The position numbers and the translations under genes were made by a program. The notes under the pieces were generated by a model that worked only from the letters and a program-made list of their open reading frames with translations, ran no database searches and had not been told where the DNA came from. Of a stretch of DNA of 64,000 bases, positions 21,908-32,635 are shown in pieces. Every line of letters begins with the position of its first letter. Within the stretch, counting starts at the first letter, position 1. Source of the stretch: Corydoras sp. C115 (Eukaryota > Chordata > Actinopteri > Siluriformes > Callichthyidae); the NCBI GenBank assembly GCA_019802505.1, contig JAFMOC010000236.1, positions 515,001 to 579,000 on the forward strand, read 5' to 3'.

Positions 21908-22001
21908 CTGGATGCTGTCAGATGGCAGGCCTCCTTTCATCTCGCTGTTCTTCTTCTTGCCTTGTGGAGGGACAGGTTTGTGGGAAGGTGGCAGGTCTGT
22001 T
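21908..22001 (-). CDS. receptor juxtamembrane-tail exon
   Basis: A 94-nt exon on the minus strand. The acceptor is TTTGCCTCCTGCAG and the donor is CAG/GTACGA. It receives a codon split 2+1 from the transmembrane exon (CT+A, Leu) and leaves in phase 0. It encodes a basic, proline-rich 31-residue stretch starting TDLPPSHKPVPPQGKKK and ending PSDSIQ. The pattern 'acidic, then PPS.KP..P, then basic' just after the membrane resembles the delta-type nectin-2 tail as I recall it; that is a weak family hint. PxxP runs could bind SH3 domains. Confidence 0.72.
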
Positions 22002-22331
22002 CTGCAGGAGGCAAAGAGAACAGAAACTCGGGTGACACCCGGCACCAACGCCGCCATGAAAGAGTGAGAGAGGTTTCAGAACGAGGGGAGCTTTTTAAAC
22101 TTCACCTCCTGTGCTGCACCTCAGAGATAAAGAGACTAACGAGAACGCCGGCTCCAGTATTAAGAACCCGATTGTGATTCCAACACATCATTCCAACCTG
22201 ACATCAGCAGCGATGCGGCGGTTCCACCTCTAACCATGACAGTAATAAGTAATGTGAACGAAGGGCTAATAAATAATTACTATTTACATCCAAGGGTTGT
22301 TATTTTTGTTCCAGTTGCCAAACTTGGCAGT

Positions 22332-22332
<1 letters not shown>

Positions 22333-22368
<36 letters not shown>

Positions 22369-22372
22369 TATT
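22333..22372. repeat. CA microsatellite
   Basis: About 19 CA units ending CATACATA. An old SINE-like trace (ATGTTTTTGGTCCGTGGGAG) follows at 22415-22435. Confidence 0.9.
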
Positions 22373-22544
22373 TACAACAGAGACAATTTAGAGTCTATAA
22401 TTCACATGACTCGACATGTTTTTGGTCCGTGGGAGGAAAGCGGAACTCCCGAAATAACCTCCCAGAACCTGGAACAGCAGCTCTGACTGATCACCTGAAT
22501 CTGAAACATGCTGCCTCATCCCGCTCATCAGCGATGGGTTTAGT

Positions 22545-23735
22545 GTGAGGTTTTTGTTGCTTTTGTCGTTATAGATATTATTGTTGTTTGATTTAGTTGA
22601 TGTTGTTATATTTTTGTTGTTGTTTTTGTTGTAGATATTGATATGTTGTTTTTTTTATATTTTTTGTTGTTATAGTTTTGTTTGTTGTTTAATTGTTTTG
22701 TTGTTGTTGATGTTATTCTTGTGATTCAATGTTTTGTTTTTCTTGTTGTTTTTTTTTGTAATTATTGTTTACATTGTTTTGTTTTATTGTTGTTTCTGTT
22801 GTTTTTATTGTTTGTTTGTTAGTTGTTGTTTTTTTGCATTTTTGTTTGTTGTTTTTATTGTTGTTGTTTTTGTTTTTATTGTTATAATTGTTTTTGTTTG
22901 TTGTTTTTATTATTGTTGTGGTTTGAGTTATTATTGTTGATGGTAGTTTTTGTTTGTTGTTTTTTATTGTTGTTGTTTGTGTTGTTATTGTTATTATTGT
23001 TGATGTTTTTATTGTTTTTGTTAGCTTTTTTGGTGTTGTTATTGTTATTGTTGTTTTTGTTACTATTGTTGTTTTTGTGTTTATTGTTATTATTGCTTTT
23101 GTCATCATTGTTGTTGCTATTATTATTATTGTTAATGTTTGTTGTTTTTTTAGTGTTGTTATTGTTATTATAGTTTTTTTTTTGTTGATATTGTTATTAT
23201 TGTTGTCGTTGTTATTGTTATTATTGTTGTTTTTGTTAATAATGTTGTTATAGTTGTTTTTGTTCATATTGTTATTATTGTTTTTGTTATTGTCGTTGTG
23301 GTTAATGTTTGTTTTGTTATTGTCATTGTTTTTTTGTTGTTTTTATTGTTGTAGTTATAGATATTTTTGTTATTTTTTGTTAATGTTTTTGTTGTTATTG
23401 TTATTATTGTTTTTGTTATTGTATTTGTTGTTATTGTTATTGATGTTATTGTATTTGTTGTTATTATTGTTTTGTTATTGTTGTTTTTGTTGTATTTGGT
23501 GTTGTTATTGTATTTGTTATTGTATTTGTTGTTATTGTTATTGATGTTATTGTATTTGTTGTTATTATTGTTTTGTTATTGTTGTTTTTGTTGTATTTGG
23601 TGTTGTTATTGTATTTTTTTATTGTTTTTGTTATTGTATTTGTTATTGTATTTGTTGTTATTGTTATTGATGTTATTATAATTATCTTTCTTGTGTTTAG
23701 TTTAGTTTTATTATTGTTCTCACTGTTCTGTTGTG
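22545..23735. repeat. TTG/TTA-rich degenerate array
   Basis: Composed of TTGTTATTG, TTGTTTTTG and TATTATTG words. A higher-order unit of about 105 bp is repeated at about 23412 and 23514 (GTTATTGTATTTGTTGTTAT...). Open frames on both strands (Leu/Val or Asn/Ile/Thr only) are artefacts of the missing stops. Confidence 0.93.
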
Positions 23736-24866
23736 TTTATTTTATGTGCAGTACTGTTCACATATTTAGTTCTTCTGGTGAAATTCCACATTTTTGTTCT
23801 AAAAACAGCCCAAGATTTGCAGAACAATATCAAACCATCAGAGGAGGTTAACATGGAAACAAGAACATGGATCAATAAATAAATAAATATCAGCCAAACA
23901 TTCACAGAACCGTCCGCAATACGCAGGAGAGTCATCAATATAAATAAATATAGATGAATTAAAGCCTGCTGGATGCGGCGCGTAACTCAGAACATCGTAA
24001 ACATGATGAACGACCTAACGGAATAAATTTCAAGACTCTATGATGCTTTTTTTAAATGTAATGGCTGATGGTTTACAATAAGCACATTAACGTTCTCAGC
24101 GTTCACATGCTGAACATGTCCACGGAGAACGTAGGAGAGATGATGAATCTACGGAACGCCGCACTGAGTCAACAAGCTGAAACATCATATCCTATCAAAC
24201 CATTACCGTTACTCAGCGGATCCGGTGTCCCGCCACGCAAAAGCCAAGCAACCACGCGCCCTACGGCCCATTTCTTACTGGATCCAAGGCAAACACGATC
24301 GGATTCGGCCCCGTTCTGAACGAGGGATCATATAAACACAACCCTGTCATGTTTCTCGCTGGCGTTCCCTGCGAAGGCTCAGCTATTTCAACACAGGTCC
24401 TGATCGCGGCCTGGACGAGAGCTGAGCTGGAGCGCATTGGGAGTCCAACGTGGTTTTAATCAGCATGGTTCTGTGTCAGATGCAAACTGTATTGTGTAAA
24501 CTCAGGAGGGGGGGAGGAGGAGGGGGGGAGGGGTATTCTGGTGTGCTGCCCTGTATTGTTGCTCTTTTCTTTATGGGCTGTTAAAGGCTGGATACGGGTC
24601 TGGCTTTAGGACCCTACGGAGCGGGGGATGCAAACTGTGGTTGAGATGCCGAGAACGTGAGCCGTTAAGGTTTATAAATATTTTTCGGATGAACGTTTGA
24701 TGAATGTTTGAGGTTCGCTTTCATGCTGTACGGCCTCCTGCAGCCAAATCGATTGATTTATTATTGATTTACGATCACGATGCTGTCTGTCTTCAGCCGT
24801 TTATACGACCGTCGGTGTTGCTGCTGAGTGAAGCCTCATTCTAACTGAATTATTATTATTATTACT
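23736..24866. other. intron, no further exon seen
   Basis: Long intron between the transmembrane exon and the next tail exon. A G-rich purine run is at 24507-24535. CAATAAATAAATAAATATC near 23873 is simple sequence. Confidence 0.45.
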
Positions 24867-25236
24867 ATTATTATCATCGGGCGGCACGGTGGCTTAGTGG
24901 TTAGCACGTTCGCCTCTCAGCTAGGGATTCCCGGTTCGAAACCCAATCTGGGTGGTGTTTCCATGTTCTCCCCTTGTCCGCGTGGGTTTCCTCCGGGTTC
25001 TCCGTTTTCCTCCCACAGTCCAAAAACATGGATCAAGTCAATTGAGTTCTCCAAATTGCCCCATATAGAGTGTGTATGTATGAGTGAGTGTGTGTCCAGT
25101 GATAGATTGGCGCCCTGTCCTGGGTGTATCTGCCCAGCGCCCGAAACGTTCTCCCCTGGATGGACATGGGAAACCCCCCCCCCGCGACCCTAATAGAGGA
25201 TAAAGCGGAAGATAATGGATGGATTATTATTATCAT
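24867..25236 (+). mobile_element. ATGG-tail SINE with 11-bp TSD
   Basis: ATTATTATCAT at 24867-24877 and 25226-25236 flank a full-length copy. Box A is perfect; box B is GGTTCGAAACC. The target was an (ATT)n run, so the duplication could partly be chance. Confidence 0.88.
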
Positions 25237-25329
25237 AATTACTGAATGGAACCTGGATTTTTATTGGACGGGCAGTACTGTAGGATGCCCTCAATGGACT
25301 TATATAGTTTTTAATTGTTAAATATGGGG

Positions 25330-25545
25330 TCACATGATCACCACACAATCTGTACATGGCTGTCCTACACTGTTGATGCTGCCCGGCCGCTCAAGGAAGA
25401 TGAGTCCCTCACTGAGCCTCGGTCCTCACAAGGTTTCTTCCTTAAAATATCAACATAACAGGGAGTTTTGTCTTGCCACTGTCGCTCCGGCTTGCTCTTT
25501 GGGGATTTAAAGCCTTACAACAGTGCAAAGCTGCTTTGCGCCCCA
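25330..25545. mobile_element. common fish repeat (family E)
   Basis: Reads CTGTACATGGCTGTCCTACA, CCTCGGTCCTCACAAGGTTTC, AACAGGGAGTTTTGTCTTGC and GCAAAGCTGCTTTG. Other copies: 43299-43945 (opposite strand), 44600-44655 and 51166-51330. Confidence 0.7.
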
Positions 25546-25633
25546 AACGTTCTCCCTGGATGGGCATGGGAACACCCCCCCCCCCCCCACCGCGACCCTA
25601 GTAGAGGATAAAGCAATAGCTAATGGATGGATG
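25546..25633 (+). mobile_element. ATGG-tail SINE, 3' tail only
   Basis: Starts at CCAAACGTTCTCCCTGGATG and ends TAATGGATGGATGG. It is a 5'-truncated copy beside the next one in opposite orientation. Confidence 0.85.
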
Positions 25634-25640
25634 GTTTTTA

Positions 25641-25986
25641 TATCCATCCATTATCTTCCGCTTTATGCTCTACTAGGGTTGCAGGGGGGTTCCCCATGCC
25701 CATCCAGGGGACAATCTTTCGGGCACTGAGTGGATACACCCAGGACAGAAAGTCAATCTATCACTGGACATACACTCACTCACACAGACACACTCTATAT
25801 GGGGCAATTTGGAGAACTCAATTGACTTTGATCCATGTATTTGGACTGTGGGAGGGAACCGGAGAACCCGGAGGAAACCCATACGGACACGGGGAGAACA
25901 TGGAAACTCCACCCAGATTGGGATTCGAACCGGGAATCCCCAACACTGAGAGGCGAACGTGCCAAACCACTAAGCCACCATGCCGG
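25641..25986 (-). mobile_element. ATGG-tail SINE, full length
   Basis: Box B is a perfect GGTTCGAATCC on the minus strand; box A region reads TGGCTTAGTGG. The body has GGCACTGAGTGGATAC in place of GGCGCTGGGCAGATAC. Confidence 0.9.
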
Positions 25987-26830
25987 ATGGATTATATATA
26001 ATTATATAATTATATACTGCACATTTGTAGCCACACCCACTCAGTCTCTTGAGATGGAGATGCTGCACCTGAAGTACACTACTTTAGGTGGGAAAATATT
26101 TGTATTTTTCTTCTTTTAAGTACACATGGTACCTGAAGCTGGATGGAAAAAGCAGGACTGCGAGGTTTTAAGACTGATTATTCTATTCAGCAGACTTTTA
26201 GCTCCAAACTGATTCCAGTGATTAGGAGCTGGGAACCGTCCTCCCTCAAGAGCTTTCCAGACAAGAGCATGTCATTGTCTGTGCTTTTAACATCCTGCAG
26301 GAAGCTAAAGAGACACTTCACGTCGCAAAAAGGATGGCAGGGAGGAGTCTGGGTGCGTGGAAGTTAGTGAGAGAGGAGAGGTTTTCGCGTCGCAACCTAG
26401 TGGTGGGTATAGACACGACGCTAATGGACCGAGTCTCCTCAAAGCCGTGATATACTGGAGTAGAAGAGACGAGGCGAGAGTGTTAATCATTCATCATTCA
26501 GCTCCGGGAGAAGAAAAAATGACACTCTGTGGACATGGGGAGAACATACCAACTCACACAGAAGGGACGCGGACCTTATCTAAACCAGCATGTTGACACA
26601 ATGCGAGCGGGAGGTTTGCTCTGAGAGCGAAATACACAAAACACAAATCAGAGCGCGGTCCTGTAAGAGGAAGAGATCAAAGCAACACGCCGACAAAATT
26701 AATTACGTTAATCCCGCCGTCGCTCAGGTTTTCACGGCAAGCGAAATAAGACTGTGAACCTGGAGGATCCTTTTTTTGCGGTTATATGAGGCCTGTGCTT
26801 GAAGAAGAACCTTTATTAAGAAATTTATTT
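25987..26830. other. intron, no supported exon
   Basis: A frame after CATCCTGCAG at 26300 stays open for about 50 codons but has no matching donor and contains repeat-like text, so I do not call it. Confidence 0.4.
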
Positions 26831-26834
26831 ATTT

Positions 26835-28432
26835 ATATCAAGCTTAATATAGAGCGATTCGTAGTCCAGGCGATTCAGAATCGATTCAAAATGCCCAAGA
26901 ATCGATTTTTTAAAAATGTTTTTTTTAAAAAATGATTAATTTTTTGGTGTGGCGGTCATGGTGGCTTAGTGGTTTAACATGTTCTCCTCTCAGCACTAGG
27001 GATTCCCGGTTCGAATCCCCATCTGGGTGGAATTTCCATGTTCTCCCCATGTCCCAGCGCCTGGAACGTTCTCCCCTGGATGGGCATGGGCATTAATAGA
27101 GGATACCGACCTCTATAGAGTAATAGAGGATACGCGAACTTAATAGAGGATAAAGTGGAAAATGATGGATGGATGGTATGTAGAGCATGTTCTCCTCTCA
27201 GCACTAGGGATCCAGGTTCGAATTCCAATGTTGGTGGAGTTTGCATGTTCTCCCCGTGTCCGCAGGGGTTTCCTCCAGGTTCTCCGGTTTCCTCCCACAG
27301 TCCAAAAACATGGATCAAGTCAATTGAGTTCTCCAAATTGCCCCATATGGAGTGTGTTTCTGTGAGAGTGAGTGTGTGAACAGTGAAAGATTGGCGTCAT
27401 GTCCTGGGTGTATCTGCCCAGCGCCCGAAACGTTCTCCCCTGGATGGGCATGGGAAACCCCCCCGCGGCCCTAATATAAGATAAAGCGGAAGATGAATGA
27501 ATGAATGAATGAATGAAATTAATTTTTTGGCGCCCCCTCCCAAGCGAACTGCATATCGCATTACGGATCCGCTCAGCCGCCGTACAGCAAGCTTGTTAAC
27601 CAGCACCCGTTGTAGTTCATTAGCATGGAGTGGGGGGGGGAACGTGATTCGACCCCCCCCTCCCTTCGCCGTTAAAAGCCGGTGTTTGGCTCTTAAAGTC
27701 AGGAAGAGAGAGCGAGCGCTCGACATGAGAGCAACTGTTTACAAGTGTAAAATGAAATCGAGGTTCTTTGGAAATACGACAAATGTGCGAGCCCGTTTGT
27801 CGCAACGTCACTCTGAGATAAAAGAAGTTGAAGATATATTTAATATTTAAAGTTAAGTTTTAAAAATGTAGCGAATGTTGGTGCAATATAGTTGAATAGT
27901 CTGAAGTATGTATTTCATTTTTTTAATGTTGTTTTAAAGATTTGCAGAATCTAAATGCACTCTGACTGTAAAGTCTGTACTTTAGTTTCGATTAAAGGTT
28001 AATGCACCATGGTAAACTTTTGTATTAATATATTTAGAATTATTTGTTCATTGATAGATTTTTTTTTTATGTAAGAAAAAAGCTTACAAAAAGCTAATCT
28101 AACCTAACACTGCTCATTTTAATTTAGCGCAATCCTATTTTTTTTTATAAATTTAAAATAAAGCAAAAAGATTTGATACAGGAAGGAACTTGAAAGTATT
28201 GTTTTAAATAAATGTTCTATTGGTTTACATCGTCGTTTCATCTCGTCAATCACATCATTTAAACAAAATTTAAAGAGCATTTGAACTGAAAAAATCGTTT
28301 CTGAATCGAAAATCGTTTCTGAATCGAAAATCGTTTCTGAATCGAAAATCGATTCTGAATCGAATCGTGACCTCAAAAATCGGAATCGAATCGAATCGCC
28401 AGACACTGAGAGATTCGTACCCCTATTAATAA
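26835..28432. mobile_element. DNA-transposon-like remnant with GATTCGAATC ends
   Basis: The left edge (GCGATTCGTAGTCCAGGCG, GATTCAGAATCGATTC) is roughly complementary to the right edge (CTGAATCGAATCG, GCCAGACACTGAGAGATTCG). CTGAATCGAAAATCGTTT is repeated three to four times at 28296-28355. Two SINE copies sit inside. No transposase frame is visible. Confidence 0.5.
26935..27530 (+). mobile_element. pair of ATGG-tail SINEs sharing one TSD
   Basis: The 13-bp repeat ATTAATTTTTTGG (26935-26947 and 27518-27530) flanks two direct SINE copies as one unit. The first (26948-27176) has a large internal deletion and GAGGATA duplications. The second (27177-27517) starts at GTAGAGCATGTTCTCC, lacks box A, and ends in (ATGA)n. 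A single insertion that later duplicated, or a second copy arriving in the first, would explain it. Confidence 0.85.
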
Positions 28433-28652
28433 TGCTCATTGCTATCTTGCACCCTGCATCGTTTAAATAGCAAAGCTGCTCGTGAATATATCTACACCGA
28501 TGGCCGTGGCCGTCTCAATGACCCAAATCAACCCGACAGACATCATCGGTTAGACTTGCATTGTTATCTTGATAACGGCAAGAAAAAACTCTGTTGGTTT
28601 TGAAAGAAAAACTCCTTGTGAGGACCAGGTCCAGCCATCCGGTTCTACTTAC
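28433..28652. other. intron next to the transmembrane exon
   Basis: 28440-28530 is a trace of the dispersed element with GTTTAAATAGCAAAGCTGC. The donor GTAAGTAGAACC of the transmembrane exon is at its right end (minus strand). Confidence 0.5.
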
Positions 28653-28800
28653 AGGTCGTTTTCAGTCTCTGTGTGCGGCTTCTGTCCGCGGCGGTACACC
28701 ATGCAGATGGTCACCACAACTCCGACGATGAGGCCGAACACTACCACCACGCCCAAAATGCCAAGGACGCCTCCTGGTGGCCCCTGAGCCAATGGCTTTT
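28653..28800 (-). CDS. single-pass receptor, transmembrane exon
   Basis: A 148-nt exon on the minus strand. Acceptor TTTTTCTCTCTTTTTCTCTGCAG is excellent; donor is CCT/GTAAGTAG. It enters in phase 1 and leaves in phase 2, matching the next exon at 21908-22001. It encodes a short stalk (KPLAQGPPGG), about 24 hydrophobic residues (VLGILGVVVVFGLIVGVV...), then the stop-transfer YRRGQK and an acidic HTETEND. Phase-1 entry is typical of exons following Ig-like domains. Together with the downstream ITIM tail this suggests an Ig-superfamily adhesion or immune receptor, possibly nectin/PVR-like. The ectodomain exons are not in the visible sequence to the right, so they lie beyond the window or are missed. 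Confidence 0.8.
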
Positions 28801-28825
28801 CTGCAGAGAAAAAGAGAGAAAATGA

Positions 28826-29645
28826 GTTCCACAAGAACTAAAATTTTTATTGATATAACGTTGGCGTGAACATCAAGTGGTACCACATTCAGCAGTTAGT
28901 GTTCCGCAAGAATTACAATTTTTTTAATTGATATAATGTTAGCTTCAACATCAAGTGATACCAAATCCAGCAGCTAGTGTTCCACACAAATTAAGACGCT
29001 TTTATAGATATAATGTTAGCGTGAACGTCAAGTGGTACCAACTCCAGCAGCTAGTGTTTCGTACGAATTAAAAAGTTTTTATTGACATAACATTAGCGTG
29101 AACATCAAGTGCTACAAAATCCAGCAGCTAGTGGTCCACACAAATTAAGACATTTTTATAAATATATAATGTTAGCGTGAAGATCATGTGGTACCAAATC
29201 TAACAGTTAGTGTTCCGTACAAATTAAAACGTTTTAATATATATAACGCTAGCGTGAACGTCAAGTGGTACCAAATCCAGCAGCTAGTGTTCTGCTAGAG
29301 TAAAAACATTTTTATACATAGATATAACGTTAGCGTGAAGGTCAAGTGGTACCAAATCCAACAGTTAGTGTACCGTACGAATTAAAACGTTTTAATAGAT
29401 ATAACGATATAGCGTGAATGTCAAGTGGTACTAACTCCAGCAGCTAGTGTTCCGCACAAATAAAAATGTTTTAATAGATATAACGCTAGCGTGAACGTCA
29501 AGTGGTACCAAATCCAGCAGCTAGTGTTCTGCTAGAATAAAAAAAAAAATTATACATAGATATAACATTAGCGTGAACGTCAAGAGGTTCCAAATCCAGT
29601 AGCTAGTGTTCCACAAGAATATTTTTTTTTTAATTGACATGTTAG
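28826..29645. repeat. 78-bp tandem array beside a splice acceptor
   Basis: About ten units of AACGTTAGCGTGAACGTCAA / GTGGTACCAAATCCAGCAGC / TAGTGTTCCGCACAAATTAA, period about 75-83 bp. The array begins only about 25 bp from the transmembrane exon's acceptor. Confidence 0.92.
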
Positions 29646-29649
29646 CTTA

Positions 29650-29848
29650 TGCGTCACGGTGGCTGGGTTCTCCGGTTTCTCCGGTTTTCTCCCACAGTCC
29701 AAAAACATGGATTAAGGTTAATTAAATTCTCCAAATTGCCCCATATAGAGTGTGTTTATGTGAGTGAGTGTTTGCCCAGTGATAGATTGGCGCCCTGTCC
29801 TGGGTGTATCTGCCCAGTGCCCGAAACCTTCTCCCCTGGGTGGGCACA
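29650..29848 (+). mobile_element. ATGG-tail SINE, fragment
   Basis: CACGGTGGCTG is joined to GGTTCTCCGGTTT (tRNA-like part lost), and the copy stops at CCTGGGTGGGCAC before the tail. Confidence 0.85.
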
Positions 29849-30780
29849 TTGCGTCAATACCCTCATCACTGGAGTCGTGCTCTGACTCCAACAGCGAGTC
29901 CGCAACATGACTAAATATAAATGTACACCCTTCTGAGTATCATCCACCACCCAAGTAGCACACACGCTGTGGGTCCGGAAAGGGAATGTAGAGAAACCCA
30001 CGGACTACAGGCTGAAATTATACAACTACAAAGTCCATCTATATGGTAAGTGGAGCTGGACAATGTCGGTTCCCCGCCGTCGCAATGAAAGTCAATAGAG
30101 CTTCTGTCTTAAAATGTAAAACCCGTTTCTGCCCATCCACCCCGGCAAGGGCTGAAGTAATGTCTTGTTCAGACGGAGAACTCTAAACCAGACTTCATGT
30201 TCTGGAAACTCTCGCCTCGCTGGCTGGAACACGGAATGAGCAGATGTCTGGCCGTGTTAAATGATCGGCCGTACAGGGTTTAGAGGCGCGGGGGTCGGGG
30301 GTGGGATGGGGTGGATGGGGTCTTAAAACTGTTCCTAAGCACTAGGTGACATTTCCAACATATGACGGAATCAGGTATGGGGTTCTCGCTGGTGGAGGTG
30401 GAGGATCCAGAGCCGCAGGGCCGAGAGCACGTTGCGTAGACCGTGTGCGTTCCAGACTCGCTGGGATGATGAGCAATCCTGTTTTAAATATTCCCTTTTA
30501 TAAAGTTCTGTCCGCGGCCGCAGAACGAACGACCACTCTACTTAAAAGCCGCTGCAGTTCCTTTGATCTGCAGCTTTAATGGTTATATTGAGCAGCGGCT
30601 TTGAAAAGAAAAGGAAAAAAAAAAAAAAAAAGCAGCGTATTGTCTGAATTCTTAAGTCGGCGCGTTGATTAGTGTTCTCTTTTTAGGTGGTACTGCTGGA
30701 GAAGTGCTAAATGGGATGAAGGGAGAGTTGAGAGAGCGCCGTCTGGTGCCTTTGGCAGGTCAAATATACAAATAACGCTG
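29849..30780. other. no gene seen; one old dispersed element
   Basis: 29940-30060 is another copy of the CATCCACCACCCAAGTAGC / ACTACAAAGTCCATCTATAT family. An A20-type run is at 30613-30631. Confidence 0.45.
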
Positions 30781-32400
30781 GGGTCCTGAGGAAAACGCAG
30801 TACTAGAATGCAGGTACTAGTCGTGGGATAGTTGAATGTTCTCCGGGTGCTCGTTGGCGTCCTAGTTAAGTGAGTCATCTGAGGAGGTTTCACATGCAAC
30901 CCTTGAGTACTACGTAGTAGGCAGTATGTAATATGTATTGCATTGTCTGCATTGTCTTGCTAAAAGAAGCATAGCCTTCCTTTTAAATGTCATTGTTCTG
31001 CATGTCACCTTTTAACCCGTGCATGCCATCAGGGATGGGTCTCCGGGTGCTCGATGGCATCCAGGTTAAGTGAGTCATCGGAGAAATTTTCACCTACGCC
31101 TAGTCATTTTCACAAGGAACTCTTGCGTACTACGTAGTAGGCAGGATTTTAAATGTAGTTCGGCATTGTCTTGCTAAAAGAAGCATAGCCTTCCTTTCAA
31201 ATGTCATCGTTCTGCATGTCACCTTTTAACCCGTACACGCCATCAGGGATGGGTCATGTGCACTATTCGTGGGATAGTTGAATGTTCTCCGGGTGCTCGA
31301 TGGCATCCAGGTTAAGTGAGTCATCGGAGAAATTTTCGCCTACGCCTAGTCATTTTCACATGCAACTCTTGCGTACTACGTAGTAGGCAGGATTTTAATT
31401 GTAGTTCGGCATTGTCTTGCTAAAAGAAGCATTGCCTTCCTTTCAAATGTCATCGTTCTGCATGTCACCTTTTAACCCGTACACGCCATCACGGATGGGT
31501 CATGTGCACTATTCGTGGGATAGTTGAATGTTCTCCGGGTGCTCGATGGCATCCAGGTTAAGTGAGTCTTCGGAGAAATTTTCGCCTACGCCTAGTCATT
31601 TTCACATGCAACTCTTGCGTACTACGTAGTAGGCAGGATTTTAATTGTAGTTCGGCATTGTCTTGCTAAAAGAAGCATTGCCTTCCTTTCAAATGTCATC
31701 GTTCTGCATGTCACCTTTTAACCCGTACACGCCATCAGGGATGGCCGAGTCATCTGTGTCACGTGCGCTGATGGAACCTCATACTGTCATGGCTGCTGGT
31801 ATTGAGAACCTAGTATCAAGTACCCGGAGTAAAACACAGGACTAGAACGTAGGTACTAGTCGTGGGATAGTTGAATGTTCTCCGGGTACTCGATGGCGTC
31901 CAGGTTAAGTGAGTCATCTGAGGTTTCACATGCAACCCTTACGTACTACGTAGTAGGTAGTATGTAATATGTAGTTCGGCATTGTCTTGCTAAAAGAAGC
32001 ATAGCCTTCCTTTCAAATGTCCTCGTTCTGCATGTCACCTTTTAACCCGTACATGCCATCAGCGATGTCCGAGTCATCTGGGTCATGTGTGCTGATGGAA
32101 CCTCGTACTATCATGGCCGCTGGTCTTGAGAACCTAGTATCCCATGGGGTGCTGAATAAAACAGTATGAAAACGTAGGTACTATTGGTGGGCTATTTGAA
32201 TGTTCTCCGGGTGCTCGGTGGCGTCCAGTGTAAATAAGTCATCTGAGACATTTTCGTCTACATGCAGTCATTTTCACATGCAACTCTTGCCTACTACGTA
32301 GTAGGCAGTATGTAATATGTAGTATGTACGGCATTGTCTTGCTAAAAGAAGCATAGCCTTTCTTTCAAATGTCATCATTCTGCATGTCACCTTTTAACCT
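30781..32400. repeat. 245/330-bp tandem array with a palindromic core
   Basis: Units start at GGGATAGTTGAATGTTCTCC near 30825, 31271, 31517, 31863 and 32188 (variant), with a partial unit at about 31033. Each holds TACTACGTAGTAGGCAG; the 32289-32306 copy is a perfect 18-bp palindrome GCCTACTACGTAGTAGGC. Longer units contain an added TGATGGAACC...GAACCTAGTATC segment. Confidence 0.9.
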
Positions 32401-32402
32401 TT

Positions 32403-32635
32403 ATGATGGAACCATGTTCTATCATAGCCACTGGTCTTGAGAACCTAGTATCCCACGGCAACGCAGTAAGGACTGCCTACTCAGGTTTGCAAACCAAAAC
32501 CATGGTTCTGGCCTTTGTGACATTGGGCTTCATGGTGGGGTCATGTTCTCCAAATAAATTACGACATACCCCCAACCAGGGTAGGGCCTTTGGGTTCTAG
32601 GGATAGGATGATCTCCCCTAATGTGTCATCAAGGA
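32403..32635 (+). repeat. block A, forward
   Basis: End segment of the 245/330-bp array plus GGACTGCCTACTCAGGTTTG, ACCATGGTTCTGGCC and AAGGATTTCGTCC. An inverted copy lies at 34141-34395. Confidence 0.85.

Noticed and set aside
22713..23267. Minus-strand Asn/Ile/Thr-rich frame of 184 codons
   Set aside because: Translation of the TTG/TTA-rich array, with overlapping open frames on the other strand.
26300..26452. Possible plus-strand exon after CATCCTGCAG
   Set aside because: Frame open for about 50 codons but with no suitable donor and an unremarkable peptide.
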